A DNA stretch of 64,000 bases from Odontocerum albicorne (Eukaryota; Arthropoda; Insecta; Trichoptera; Odontoceridae), in assembly GCA_949825065.1 (NCBI GenBank), contig OX463864.1, positions 17,621,327-17,685,326 on the forward strand, written 5' to 3'. The translations under genes and the position numbers were made by a program. Below the pieces are notes generated by a model that saw only the letters and a list, made by a program, of their open reading frames with translations, was not told the DNA's origin and made no database searches. Shown here piece by piece: positions 31,600-42,400 of the stretch; positions within the stretch are counted from its first letter, which is position 1, and each line of letters begins with the position of its first letter.

Positions 31600-32210
31600 G
31601 TGTTCTAAAACACATCGAATGTTGCGAACGGGTTGATTTTAAACTTTCTCTCTTTGTATTGAAATATCCTAATGGGATTTCTCTCTTTGTATTGAAATAT
31701 CTTAATGGGATTTCTCTCTTTGTATTGAAATATCTTAATGGGATTTCTCTCTTTGTATTGAAATATCTTAATGGGATTTCTCTCTTTGTATTGAAATATC
31801 TTAATGTGATTTCTTTCTTTGTATTGAAATATCTTAATGGGGTTTCTCTCTTTGTATTGAAATATCTCAAGGGGATTTCTCTCGTTGTATTGAAATATCT
31901 TAATCGGATTTCTCTCTTTTTATTGAAATATCTTAATGGGATTTCTTTCTTTGTATTGAAATATCTTAATGGAATGTCTTCATTATTGTATATTTCGTAT
32001 ATGCACCTGAGAGTTATTCCTTCGGAGACGAGTAGAACTTGAAGGTTCATCTAGTTTTCATCGAATAAATAGATTGTTCCGAATCGATCCAAGAAGGCAA
32101 AGTATTACGACAGAGCTTTTGATATTGTTAGTTATACGGCACGAAATGGTCTGTATCTGGAAGTGTTTGGCCGAGGCCAACCCAAAGTGCTTCGTTAGGT
32201 GGTAAGCTAG
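31600..32210 (+). pseudogene. LINE C ORF fragment containing a 33-bp array
   Basis: Frames read SLFVLKYLNGI (amplified ten times), then MSSLLYI, VIPSETSRT and a stop, followed in a shifted frame by VPNRSKKAKYYDRAFDIVSY. The unexpanded version lies at 60370-60620 (SLYSNPLMRC / VPSERS / YDRAFTIVGPVTWNG). This is the CR1/L2-type region after the RT thumb. Confidence 0.75.
31648..31977 (+). repeat. 33-bp tandem array, ten units, in frame within LINE C
   Basis: Units CTCTCTTTGTATTGAAATAT then CTTAATGGGATTT start at 31648 and repeat every 33 bases without length change. Because 33 is 11 codons, both the sense frame (LFVLKYLNGIS) and the antisense frame stay open throughout. Units differ by single substitutions only. 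Confidence 0.93.
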
Positions 32211-32214
32211 GTTT

Positions 32215-32610
32215 TATGTGACTCATATACTAGGTGACTTCATGCTTGGCCACACCAAAGTGCTTCGCACAAATTCATTTGACATTTGGGAGCGGTTGAG
32301 TCAACAAACGATGCCACTCTCAAAACTAATCAATTTCATTACAATTTACCATCTTTATTTACTTCCTGTGCAATTTCATTCCAAAGTGATTTTATTACAG
32401 GTACATTTTTGTATAACTTGCTCAATGTGTTCCACAACGGCTCCCTTTTATACACAGCTGTTATTAAAACTTCCGCCATCTTGTCAAGTCACGGTGACGC
32501 AATAAAATTAACCAATATTTCTGTTCGCTAGGAGATTCACTAGGTGACTAATCGTCATGTAGCGTGCAGTGTGGCCATTGCGATAGTATGCGGTGCGTTG
32601 ATATACTCGT
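32215..32610. other. no feature recognised
   Basis: Open frames without a known motif; a TACTCGTA octamer lies at 32604-32611. Confidence 0.35.
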
Positions 32611-32611
32611 A

Positions 32612-32706
32612 GATGGCTTGCGCAGCTTTAGGAAGCACTTATTTTATGGGAGGTTTTATCAAATTTAAGACATTATTTTATGGGAGGTTTTATCAAATTT
32701 ATGATT
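32612..32706 (+). repeat. 34-bp duplication in a LINE C-like tail
   Basis: TTTAGGAAGCACTT recalls the SFRKH end of LINE C; ATTTTATGGGAGGTTTTATC occurs twice, 34 bases apart (32641 and 32675). Confidence 0.6.
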
Positions 32707-32711
32707 TATAT

Positions 32712-32950
32712 ATTATTTATAGTTAAGACATTAACATTGTGGAGGTTTAAAGACATTTTATCAAACACTGTTTATTCTACTTTTTATAACGGTATAACCC
32801 TACCGGTTTTAAGGTTTTCACATAATAATTAAGAGAGCACAAACAAGTCTTGTTTGTGCTCCTCTGATCAAGGGGTGAAAGCCTTGAAACCGGTAAGGTT
32901 ATACCGTTATAAAAAGTAGAATAAACAGTGTTTGATAAAAACAAATTACA
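32712..32950. mobile_element. inverted pair of Penelope terminal repeats
   Basis: A leader block (TTTATAGTTAAGACATTAAC), then the repeat in reverse (TTTATCAAACACTGTTTATT to GAGAGCACAAACAAG), immediately followed by the same repeat forward (CTTGTTTGTGCTCCTCTGAT to AAACAGTGTTTGATAAAA). The result is a palindrome of about 190 bases with its centre at 32843-32855. The forward core reads CTGATCA, with the G8 equivalent lost; the reverse core is more decayed. Confidence 0.88.
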
Positions 32951-33124
32951 AAAAAATATGATTATGTATGAACACTACACTAAACCTAAAGCCGATTGTG
33001 TTACTTTCACATGTTGGGAGATCTACGTTGGTTTCTGTGCAGTTCCTCTTCCCTCGGTAATTTTGTAGTGTTCTTATCAAATATGTATTTCTAAATATAC
33101 GAGAATATCCATTTTTTTATAAAT

Positions 33125-33250
33125 TCGTTTCCAGACTGTTTTCTACATCAGACCTTTAAAAAAATATTTTTGGTTAGTTGGAAAAGATTGCATCGTGGCA
33201 ATAAACGTTGTACTGTATACAATGAAAGTATATGCCAATAAAATACTTGC
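33125..33250 (+). mobile_element. SINE 3' fragment
   Basis: TTTCCAGACTGTTTTCTACA, GGTTAGTTGGAAAAGATTGC, GGCAATAAACGTTGTACTGT and ATACAATGAAAGTATA. Confidence 0.7.
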
Positions 33251-33354
33251 AATAAAGTGGTTTTTTTTTTATATCTAATAGAACTATTTACAAAAAAAAT
33301 AACATTTCAATAAAATAATACAGTCTGCAACACATACAGCGCAAAGAAATACCA

Positions 33355-33592
33355 ATGATTTAGGAGATTTAAATGTAGAAAGATTGAGTTATGAATGTTT
33401 TATATAAAGAAATACAGTTAAGTGAATGATATTTTGAAGGAAGTAAAGGATAAGAGACACAGAAAGAGGATCTGTTTGAGAAAATTTGTGACAAAAGATC
33501 TGCGAGCATCTTGTAAAAGAAAAGACTAGCGATCTGTCTTCTCTGCCAATTCCCAGATAAGGAAACAACGTGATCGTCCATATTTTAAAAAA
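33355..33592 (+). mobile_element. LINE A 3' fragment
   Basis: VNDILKEVKDKRHRKRICLR and the SVFSAN region near the ORF end, followed by AAACAACGTGATCGTCC. Confidence 0.6.
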
Positions 33593-34210
33593 AACGTAGA
33601 AAGCGGAATTATTTTTAATTACAATTCACTCATGAATTCTTTTTACATTTACTCTGATATAAATTTTCCTAGATGAAACACTAATTCCTGTCATTAATCC
33701 ATTCAGTAAATTTTGAACCCCAAAAGTGCAATAGATGCAGTACAGACATTTTGCAAAGCATCTCTCGCATATAATGATAGAGCGCTTATGGCACGGTGCA
33801 TAGTAGGTATTAACATAGTAGGTGTGGGCCAAATTGCATTCAAATAGACTGTTCGAAGTACATCGGAATTCCTGATCAAACATGCATACGGGACATACTG
33901 AATAAGATCACCATAATCGTCACCTCTGACTTCAACTATGTTCTACACTGTAGTGATGACTGTACTTTGTCACAATCAACCATAGCAATTTAATGATGTT
34001 TTTATTTAAATTTAGAAAAAAATGTATTTGAAAAATTTCAATAACAATTATGAATTTTCATTACAATATTCAAATATATAATCTACTTCAAATACTTCTG
34101 CATTTGAAATGTGGTGTTGAAGAAGGATGTGCAACGTACAATGTGCAACGGGGTTTTATAAATTAAAAAATCGGAAAGAAGTGTCGATTAGTTTTTTTCA
34201 TGCTATATGT
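33592..34210. other. no feature recognised
   Basis: AT-rich. The 85-codon minus-strand ORF at 33626-33883 shows no known domain. Confidence 0.35.
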
Positions 34211-34370
34211 CCTCAGTGAGTTACGGGCAAAAGCCTAGTTTACTGGGGACACGACAAATGAAAGGCAACAAACCCAGATCTATTAAAATTATGTGTCCAA
34301 ATTAAATTACCTGTTGTTTTTTCACAAATGATGTATATTTCTTGTTATGTGTAAAATAAATAAAGATGTT
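34210..34370 (+). mobile_element. LINE G 3' end
   Basis: GCAAAAGCCTAGTTTACTGG, GACAAATGAAAGGCAACAAA, AATTAAATTACCTGTTG, ending GTAAAATAAATAAA. Nearly identical to 62030-62170. Confidence 0.8.
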
Positions 34371-34925
34371 ACGAATTCCATTAATGCAGGCGTTATTTTA
34401 ACTTCTCAACTCGTAGTTCTTAAGTCTTATTCTTACAAAATATGAAAACAAACTCTGTCAAAAGCAAGTATAACAAAATAATTACTTCTAATATATCACA
34501 ACTAAAGCCTTTTGTATACATTGGGGAAAATATATGCTTTTCTATATATTCTGCAATACTGAAATTGAATTACTTTTGGAACCTAAGACAATATTTTCTC
34601 CCTGGCCACGCTCTTCAACTGGACCGCATGACTATTTTTTTTATATATTGTATTTTGAGGGATACTATACCTACGAATTAATAAGTTAAATTTGGGCTGT
34701 CATTGAAAAAAATTCTAGGAATAATAGTTTCAGACGTTTAATCGGTAATTTGTATAGAATATTTTTTGAGATAATTTATTTTGGAAGATTTTCCTTTAAT
34801 CTTTCTTTCATTACTCGTCCATTCATCTCATTTACTTTTCGTTTCACACTTTTCTGTCATCATAATTTGAGATTCCGCTACATTCATTCGCTGATCTTTC
34901 TTTTCACATCTCATATACTCGCATG
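34370..34925. other. mostly unassigned, possible LINE A trace
   Basis: 34790-34860 loosely resembles reversed LINE A (TTCATTACTCGTCCATTCAT), too diverged to be sure. Confidence 0.3.
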
Positions 34926-35335
34926 TTACTTCTTCTTCTCCCTGGCTTCGTCCCAACTCACTGTCTGCGAAGACTTGGGGTCAGCTCTCCTCGTCCTCAG
35001 GTTGTATGCTCTTCTGTCCCGGACTACGTCCCCCAGGCCGTGCCTCTGCATCAGGTTATCTTTTTACACCACCCATGAATTCTTTGGTCTTCCTCCGGTT
35101 GTTATTCGAGGAAGATCCATGGAGATTGCCTGGTTCACAATGTGATCGGGTGCTCTGCGTCCAACGTTCCCATACCATCTCAATCCATCCGCCTCTCCTC
35201 CATCTTGCTGTGGATGTCTGTAACACCTAGGCTTCCACGAATGCGTGAGCTTTTTATTTTGTCTCTTAGGGACACACCAGCCGACCATCTTAGCATGCGC
35301 ATTTCAGCAGTTTCTAGTTGCCTAGAGTAAGAGTT
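34925..35335 (-). pseudogene. LINE F C-terminal region, second copy
   Basis: Minus strand: RQLETAEMRMLRWSAGVSLR, DKIKSSRIRGSLGVTDI, a one-base shift, LRWYGNVGRRAPDHIVNQAI, TTGGRPKNSW, then RDRRAYNLRTRRADPKSS and a GAAGAAGAAG run at the 3' end. Better preserved than 29040-29650. Confidence 0.85.
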
Positions 35336-36045
35336 ATACATCGCATGTTACTTATCAAACTCTAATTCACCCTCATGTGATATATCGAATACAATCAAGT
35401 CAATATATAATATTTCTCTCTTAAACGGACATTACAATACGCGAAACATTAAATCTCGATATTATTTCTGCAGCGGATACAGTAAAAATAAAAACCTTAT
35501 TTCGAAGTCTGGCAATAATTTATATATATCAGTTCATAATAAAAAATTTGAAAGATATGTATCTCTTATTATGCGAACTCCTTTTGTGCCCAAAAGGGAC
35601 CTCCATTAAAAGTTTTCACTTCAAATTGGCTCATAAAATTTTATACTTCGGTCCGAGTATAATTCGATACACTGTCATATTTTCTAGTGGTCGGATGTCG
35701 TATAGTTTTTTTCGATACTCGTTTCAATCTCTTCATTTTTATGCACGTTTTCAAAGTTTATTGTTTCATACAATTCTCAATCATTTTCTATTGTTCTTTA
35801 TACTATCTACAATACATCATTTACAATTTACTTTGTTTTGATAAATTAAATTGTAAATGTAAAAACTTAAGAGTACACGTTTTTTACTTGACATATCACT
35901 TAACACTGGCTTATACTCCTTCATGTATAGGAGTTCACGGTCATTATTCAAGAAAAAGAAAAAGTATACACTTATTATAATGATGGTGATGTCAGTAAAG
36001 AAGTTTCGTATTTCTCGGATAGATTTATTTAGTTATTTTATTTTT
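35335..36045. other. no feature recognised
   Basis: AT-rich; two overlapping ORFs at 35548-35980 have no recognisable domain. Confidence 0.35.
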
Positions 36046-36145
36046 TAACCTGGCGAGTTTATTGCCATGTGGCAATCTCTTCCAACCAACCAGAAATATC
36101 TATTTATAGACCCTAAGTGTTAACCAGACTGAATTGCCAAAAATT
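36045..36145 (-). mobile_element. SINE 3' fragment
   Basis: Minus strand: CCAGTCTGG-like AGTCTGGTTAACACTTAGGG, TGGTTGGTTGGAAGAGATTG, CCACATGGCAATAAACTCGC, CAGGTT. Confidence 0.75.
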
Positions 36146-36204
36146 GGACAAAATTGCCTTAGCTAATTTAACTCTAAACGTGCTGAGTGTATATTATGTA
36201 TATG

Positions 36205-36590
36205 TATATTATTATGCATACATATCACGACATGTCTCTTACGGGGTAAGCATGGATAACAGATTCTAGAGACACGACTTTCGCCTTCTCCACATTCATA
36301 CATCGCGTCATGCACAATCTTCTATTATTATTTATACTTTTCAGTTCACCTTCTTTTTGGTCCATTTAGTCCAGCCAAGTCTACCGCTTCCACGCACCCT
36401 CGCACTTCTGACTTGTATATTCGCTTATTCGCGTCATTATTTCATTATTCATTCTCTCCACATGTCCAAACCGTCTTAAAGCTCCATTCTTCATCTTATT
36501 TAAAACATGTATTTTATTCATCCATTCTTTTCTGATGTCCATGCATTCACTAATACATACAACATGTAATGTAAAAAAAAACAATTGACA
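36205..36590 (-). pseudogene. LINE A, variant subfamily
   Basis: Minus strand: IRKEWMNKIHVLNKMKNGAL, RRFGHVERMNNEIMTRI, CEGAWKR, then LD.MDQKEGELKSINNNRRL, MTRCMNVEKAKVV and HAYPVRDMS. This is the same layout as family A with a distinct sequence before the end; 2490-2670 and 55965-56170 belong with it. Confidence 0.75.
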
Positions 36591-37145
36591 CTACTGCATA
36601 CAATAGGCAATCTATAAATAATATTATAAACGATACGTACTATTGCATATAATAGGCAATTTAAGGACAATACGTTATGTTAAAAACATAGAATAGGTAA
36701 TGTTAAAAACAATGCGCACTATTGCATACAACAAGCAATCTGAAAAATAGTTATTAATACAATACGCTCTACTGCACACAATAGGCAATTAAAAACAACA
36801 TTAAAAACAATGCGCACTATTGCATACAAAAAGCAATCTCAAAAATAGTTATAAATACAATATGTTCTACTGCACACAATAGGCAATTTAAAACATCATT
36901 AAAAACAATGCGCACCATTGCATACAACAAGCAATCTCAAAAATATTTATAAATACAATACGCTCTACTGCACACAATAGGCAATTTAAAACAACATTAA
37001 AAACAATGCGCACTATTGCATAAAACAAACAATCTCAAAAATAGTTATAAATACAATACGCTCTACTGCACAAAATAGGCAATTTAAAACAACATTAAAA
37101 ACAATAATTGCTATTGCATATAACAGGCAATGTTAAAAAAATACA
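36590..37145 (+). repeat. 98-bp array built of two ~49-bp halves
   Basis: AATGCGCACTATTGCATAC recurs at 36711, 36809, 36907 and 37005 (97-98 apart). Each 98-bp unit has two related halves: ATTGCATACAACAAGCAATC and CTGCACACAATAGGCAATTT. The flanks (36590-36710 and 37103-37140) hold single, diverged half-units. Confidence 0.88.
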
Positions 37146-37795
37146 ACAATTATCTTCAATTAATATTATAATAAAAAAAATGTAAAGTTTCCTTTCCAAG
37201 CTTTAGTATAAATAAAATTATACATTTTCCTCTCGCCTAAAAAAATATAACAGTAGGGTACCGAATTTGTACTTCTGGTTTATAGATACGAAGTGTTTTC
37301 GAAAAAAAAAATCGGGTCATCATTCGGGATGAGAACCCAATTCGTTCCCAACATTATGATGGGGTGGTGGGGTAAACATAATTTATTGTATTTATTATCA
37401 AATAACAAACATAACAATTAAGTTCCATTACGAAACAGCACGTATAATCTGTACTTCCGTCCGTACCTTTAATGCACATTTCTACGGGTTGCCTATACGG
37501 TACAACCCCGCGAATGGAATAACATGTAACGATACATTTATCTATTTTAATTTGATGATTATCGCTGTGCGCCACACGTTCCAGCCCTGTTCCGAATACT
37601 AAGTACCCTATATACTATATCGTACGATGCAAATTTCGTTACGAAATTGTATCAATAATATTTTCACTATATAGTATTAAGAACCTGATCTGGAATTCTA
37701 AGCTGAAAATATTCAACGCTATCATGTTCCCTTAATAACTTAGTAACATGTGTGTCTTTAACCAAAACGTGGGTCATATAGACACCTACTAAATA
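37145..37795. other. no feature recognised
   Basis: AT-rich; the minus-strand ORF at 37354-37575 has no known motif. Confidence 0.35.
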
Positions 37796-38170
37796 CATAC
37801 ATATCATCACGTCATCTCTCTATCGGGATAGACAGATAGGAGAGAGCGCCAAATTTGCCTATCGCAACAAAACACTTTCGTTTCCTTTACATTTTGAAAC
37901 CTTTTTATGCAGCTTTTACGATTTCTCTGACTAAACAATTCCTTTTTTTTTTTGTTAAATATACACTTGATCCAACCATTATTTCCTTGGTTTTCTTCTA
38001 CCACGCTTTTCACTCACATTTGCGTTATATATTTGATTTCTTACTCCATTCATTCATTCGTTTCACACGCCCAAACTATCTCAGAGTGGTCTTCTTCATC
38101 TTACTCAATGCATCACGCTTAAGTGCACACTCATCACCTATTAATTCATGTAATCCATTGTATTCTTTAA
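37795..38170 (-). mobile_element. LINE A fragment
   Basis: Minus strand: ALSKMKKTTLR.FGRV region, then KRGRRKPRK..LDQV and VWRSLLSVYPDREMT, in several frames. Confidence 0.75.
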
Positions 38171-38224
38171 CAGGGTGGCCCTAGGTTGCAGTGATAAATA
38201 TCGTTGGTAAAACCCGGCTTAACA

Positions 38225-38705
38225 TGTTGTAAATTATGAAGTTTCATGGAATTTCAGTATTTTGACACTTGCTTAATCATGTACCACTAGACCCCACACG
38301 CGTATCGCTAGTGGTTCGCGTTCCATAGTTTGCGGACTATTGCTCTATATTCTATTAGATAAGTCATTGGCCTCACACATACTTTATAAATTATGAAGTT
38401 CCACGGAATCGCAGTATTTTGACACTGGCTTACTCACGTACCACACACGAGTCGCTAGTAGTTTGCGTTCCATAGTTTGCGGATTATTGGTCTGTATTCT
38501 ATTAAATAAGTCTTTGCCTTTTTACCTCACACATACTTTATAAATTATGAAATTTCACGGAATCGCAGTATTTTGACACTGGCTTACTCACGTACCACAC
38601 ACGAGTCGCTAGTAGTTTGCGTTCCATAGTTTGCGGATTATTGGTATATATTCTATTAAATAAGTTTTTGCCTTTTTATCTCACACATACTTTGTAAATT
38701 TTGAC
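38225..38705 (+). repeat. ~155-bp tandem array, three units
   Basis: TAAATTATGAAGTTTCA-type starts at about 38230, 38386 and 38540; each holds GCAGTATTTTGACACTGGCT, GCGTTCCATAGTTTGCGG and CTCACACATACTTT. Confidence 0.88.
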
Positions 38706-39170
38706 TATACTATTTATTCCCATAAACCCATAAAGGTTGTGTGGTATATGTTATGTGGTATATGTCCGTAGTACTCTCTTGTTATGTGGTATATGTCTGT
38801 AGTACTGCACGTTCAGTTGGTGCAATAAATAATTATGCTGGTATTTATCTTGGCCACATCTTTGATCGTCTAGTTGTATGAATCTGCAAGAGTGTGTTAT
38901 ATTACGAGAATTGGTGGCCATAAAGGAATGACAGTGGCAGGGATGGAAGGATAATAATAAAAAGAGTGAACAGAAAGTCCCAATAAATGTAAGGGGGTGC
39001 CCTACTCCATGTGCGCGTGGAAGGGTGGGAGAAACGCATTGTCAGATATGTTCAATCACTGTGCATTTTTTATTATTAAATCTGGATAGATATGATAGAT
39101 TATTCAATACAAATTATTTTAAATTTTCCACAATTACAATAGATGCTAGATCACGTTAGACACGATACAA
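38705..39170. other. no feature recognised
   Basis: Short direct repeats (TTATGTGGTATATGT three times at 38735-38795) and otherwise unassigned sequence. Confidence 0.4.
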
Positions 39171-39372
39171 TGTCCCTATCCAAAAATATATCGACTTGAA
39201 TAATATCTATTTGTATACATTATTCCTATCCAAAAAATATATCGACTTGAATAATATCTAATTGTATATATTATTCCTATCCAAAAATATATCGTTTTGA
39301 ATAATATCTAATTGTATACATTATTCCTATCCAAAAATAAATCAAAATGAATAATATCAAATTGAATACAAT
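39171..39372 (+). repeat. 50/51-bp tandem array, four units
   Basis: CCTATCCAAAAATATATCGA at 39175, 39225, 39276 and 39326. Confidence 0.9.
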
Positions 39373-39394
39373 AACCTTTATTTTTTGTTTTACA

Positions 39395-39480
39395 CCATTC
39401 CTTCTTTCAAAATATCATTCACTTGATTCAGCCATGCTTTCCTTGGTCTTCCTCTACCACGCCTTCTACTCTTGTATTTA
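39395..39480 (-). mobile_element. LINE A fragment
   Basis: Minus strand: RRRGRGRPRKAWLNQVNDIL region. Confidence 0.7.
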
Positions 39481-39657
39481 TTTTATTATTTATTTATTTA
39501 TTATTATACATAACAAGAAATATACATAATTTGCGAAAAAACAACAGGTAATTTAATTTGGACATACAATTTTAATGGATCTGGGTTTGTTGCCTTTCAT
39601 TTGTCGTATCCCCAGTAAACTAGGCTTTTGCCTGTATCTCACTGAGGACGCGTTGCA
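39480..39657 (-). mobile_element. LINE G 3' fragment
   Basis: Reverse complement of 34210-34370; the two sides abut LINE A fragments, which suggests insertion into or next to a LINE A copy. Confidence 0.75.
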
Positions 39658-39659
39658 TA

Positions 39660-40070
39660 TTTGTTTTGTGAGTATTTTTTCATTCATTCGTTCATTCTAT
39701 TTGCACTGCATATTGGTTTTGTGATTATTTTTTTCATTCATTCGTTCTACATTTGTAAACAGCCTGTTCTTCTTCATCTTACTCAATACATAAGTCTTAA
39801 GTTCGCATTCATTCCTTATCACTTCATTCCGTATTATGCCATGTATGGTGTACCCCATGTCTTCTCAATACACGCATTTTTATAGCATTTATTCGGCTCC
39901 TTTAAGCATTTTTATAGCATTTATTCGGCTCCTTTAAGTATTTTTAAAGCATTTATTCGGCTCCTTTAAGCATTTTTATAGCATTTATTCGGCTCCTTTA
40001 AGCATTTTTACACGTGTGTTTCCATATTTTCTGAAATACTGTTAAAACTATATTTTTTTAAATCGCGTAT
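39660..40070 (-). mobile_element. LINE A fragment with a 32-bp array
   Basis: Minus strand: the MRVLRRH.GYTIHGIIRNEVI and SKMKKNRL regions; the INAIKM stretch is amplified at its 5' side (separate entry). GCAAATAGAATGAA is duplicated near 39690 and 39730. Confidence 0.7.
39874..40011 (-). repeat. 32-bp tandem array, about four units, LINE A-derived
   Basis: ATTCGGCTCCTTTAAGCATT at 39891, 39923, 39955 and 39987. Reversed, the unit is GAGCCGAATAAATGCTATAA plus AAATGCTTAAAG, the segment that codes for RINAIKM in other LINE A copies. Confidence 0.9.
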
Positions 40071-40615
40071 TACTCGTATATTAGTGTTTTTTTGCATTTT
40101 ATTAAGATTTTATAATTATTTTTCTACATCTAATATTAATCTTTTAATATTTCAAACATAAAAAAATGTCTAAAAACATATAATATTTAAAATATTTTAA
40201 CCCCCTGCATCATACTCGTACTTACTGGGGCGTTATAACCCGTTCGGTCCCCGTATCATAAAACGCACTGAGCATGAATATTGTTTTTTTTTGTCTTTCG
40301 TCTCGCAAAAAAAATCAGTAGCCGATGTTTTATAGCTTTTAATGTGCAGAAGGGGGGTGTCCAGCGTTGAGTTGCCGAAGGGTTTATGCGCTATAAAGGG
40401 ATCAGGCTACTAACTCTAGTGAATTACGGCTTTAATGGCATTATGAAATTTTCATTAAAATGTGTGCCTGTATTCGTTTTTTTGTTTATTTAACGAGAAT
40501 TCGTCGTTGATGTGACCATGGCCGTATACCGATTACTGAATGAAGTTTAATAAATGTTTTGTTTTTGTAAATTTTATAAAATTTTAGTTCTAATAAGATT
40601 ATATTTATTTATTGT
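40070..40615. other. no feature recognised
   Basis: TACTCGTA octamers at 40071 and 40213; otherwise AT-rich and unassigned. Confidence 0.4.
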
Positions 40616-41020
40616 GGCAATAAATAAATAAATACAGGTTTATTGCTAACACCGTAACATGTACACACATCCTGAAATTACATCTATGATACATATCTCA
40701 GGATGATGTCGAAGAAAATACATTTAAGAGAGACGCTATCTTTCCTTTATTTAGCCGTCTTAGGTTGTCGTAGGCTAAGAAGCATGTAAATAAAGAAATA
40801 AAGGTTTATTGATAGTAACATATAATACATACATATATCCTGAAATCACATACAAATTTCGAGATAATCTCGGATAAAACGCATTTAAAAGAGAAGCTAT
40901 CAAAAGGTCTGGGTTCATTCCATAACATCCTCTCAGCCGAGATACACCACCACCAATGGAAGACGAGCCTGGCCGCGAGGATATCAAATATTTTTCAGCC
41001 CACACCCCAAACACCAATAA
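40615..41020 (-). mobile_element. two 3'-end copies of an unnamed retroelement
   Basis: Minus strand: both 40630-40740 and 40800-40910 hold GATATATG/ATACATATCT, CAGGAT, and end with CAATAAACCTTTATT. The right copy extends into CTCGTCTTCCATTGGTGGTG, a more balanced stretch that may be ORF end. Confidence 0.5.
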
Positions 41021-41059
41021 ATGACACTGAACTGTCCTTTATATAACACAATAAAACTT

Positions 41060-41170
41060 CTTCTCAACGTTTCTCTCCACGTTGGAGGTTGACTATCTCA
41101 ATTTCATCTGCAGCTGCTCTGACCTATGTCACCGTGCTACAGTGGAACCACTCTCTAAGGTTCTCCTGCT
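41060..41170 (-). mobile_element. LINE C-terminal relic with GAA-rich end
   Basis: Minus strand: NLREWFHCSTVT, VRAAADEIEIVNLQRGE, matching the NIREWTG..LxRAAxDRxxxxxMIANLQ ending of LINE families such as E; a GAAGAAGAAAC string lies beside it. Confidence 0.45.
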
Positions 41171-41341
41171 TGGAGTTTCTTCTTCTTCCTACATTTCGTT
41201 TTCTTTGTATCTTCCCCTGCAATATCATTTAATATTTGTTTCTTCTCATGAAATCCCCTAAGTATTCCTTTTAATGCAAGTGAGTACTTCTTTGTCTTTA
41301 TTTTAAAGTAGCTAGTAAATAGTAGACCACAAGCTAAGTAA

Positions 41342-41506
41342 AGTACCCGGCAGTAAGTTATACACATCGTTTGTAGAGCGTCGTCTCTGTCGCACGATGC
41401 GCTAACAGTCCAATCCGGTAACGACTGACAAATCGCAACGGAACACGCGTATGAATGACAGAGACGACGCTCTACAAACTATGTTATTACTTACCGCCGG
41501 GTACTG
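41342..41506. mobile_element. hairpin MITE, copy 1 (165 bp)
   Basis: Ends AGTACCCGGC and GCCGGGTACT; subterminal arms TTTGTAGAGCGTCGTCTCTG pair with CAGAGACGACGCTCTACAAA. Flanks GTAA/GTTA would be an imperfect 4-bp target duplication. The same family occurs at 52304-52471. Confidence 0.9.
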
Positions 41507-41614
41507 TTAGTTCTATGTATTTACATTTTTTATATCTTTGAATTCAATAATACTATACTAAAAAACCTTTTTTAATACCCACCTCACCTTATAAAACAGC
41601 AAGACTAATTTGGA

Positions 41615-41700
41615 TACAGTAGGCTCCACTATCTGGAGTTGCGGATTATCTGGGGTAGATTTTCTTTTTATAATATTTCGAAATATTTAAAATGTTATTA
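41615..41700 (+). repeat. possible solo pogo/Tigger-like terminus
   Basis: TACAGTAGGCTCCACTATCT and GTTGCGGATTATCTGGGG resemble the ends at 57681 and 59094. No partner end was found nearby. Confidence 0.4.
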
Positions 41701-42400
41701 AAAAATCGGAATTTTATTACTGCCCTGGTTAGTGCGCAACCCAGTTAATGTGATACCAAAGTATCAAGATCTTTCATATGTTTAACGTTTCCGTAATGTT
41801 TTGATTTCCAATCTTTTATAATGTCTGCAAAAATGATACACAGTATCTTAAGTCATCAAAAGTCAGATCTTTAGAAGATTTTTAAGCTCTTAATAAAATA
41901 TTGAAACTGAAAGATACTGAAAGATATATATCGGTCCATCCCACGAGAAAGATTTAGTTAAATGAATACTAGAAATTTCACTAGACGTAATACGATGTTA
42001 TACAAATAGACAAAAATTTTCATCAAAATACGGGTAGTTTAATAAATTTACGATGAAAATGGCTTTTGGCAATGTGCATATTTTAATATTTTCACATTTC
42101 AACCATAGAGACAACAGCGCTTAATAAAATTTGCAAATACATTTTGCGAAATTTCACCGGACTATAAATGCACTTAATAATTAAAAATGCTCTCTTCTGT
42201 ATAACGGTATGTTGACGTATGGTAGCTGCTAATTGCATTATGATGATATTCGTCGAAAGCATTTGACATTCAAATTGAGATTGGATGCACTTAAAACTGA
42301 TGCGATTTTCGTGTCGAGCGAAATCGCCAGTCAATTTTCCTCATTTCCACATTTCCTCATACCAGCTCTTCTTTAACTGTTTTACGCCATCGTCCTCATA
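41700..42400. other. no feature recognised
   Basis: AT-rich; the minus-strand ORF at 42092-42334 has no known domain. Confidence 0.35.

Noticed and set aside
31592..32050. 152-codon repetitive minus-strand ORF as a gene
   Set aside because: It is the antisense of the 33-bp LINE C array; the frame stays open only because the unit is a multiple of three.
34750..35145. 131-codon + strand ORF as a gene
   Set aside because: It is rich in Phe/Leu/Ser and its GC-rich end is antisense to the LINE F tail.
36590..37145. CRISPR array
   Set aside because: Conserved half-units abut each other and the sequence between them is itself repeated; no spacers.
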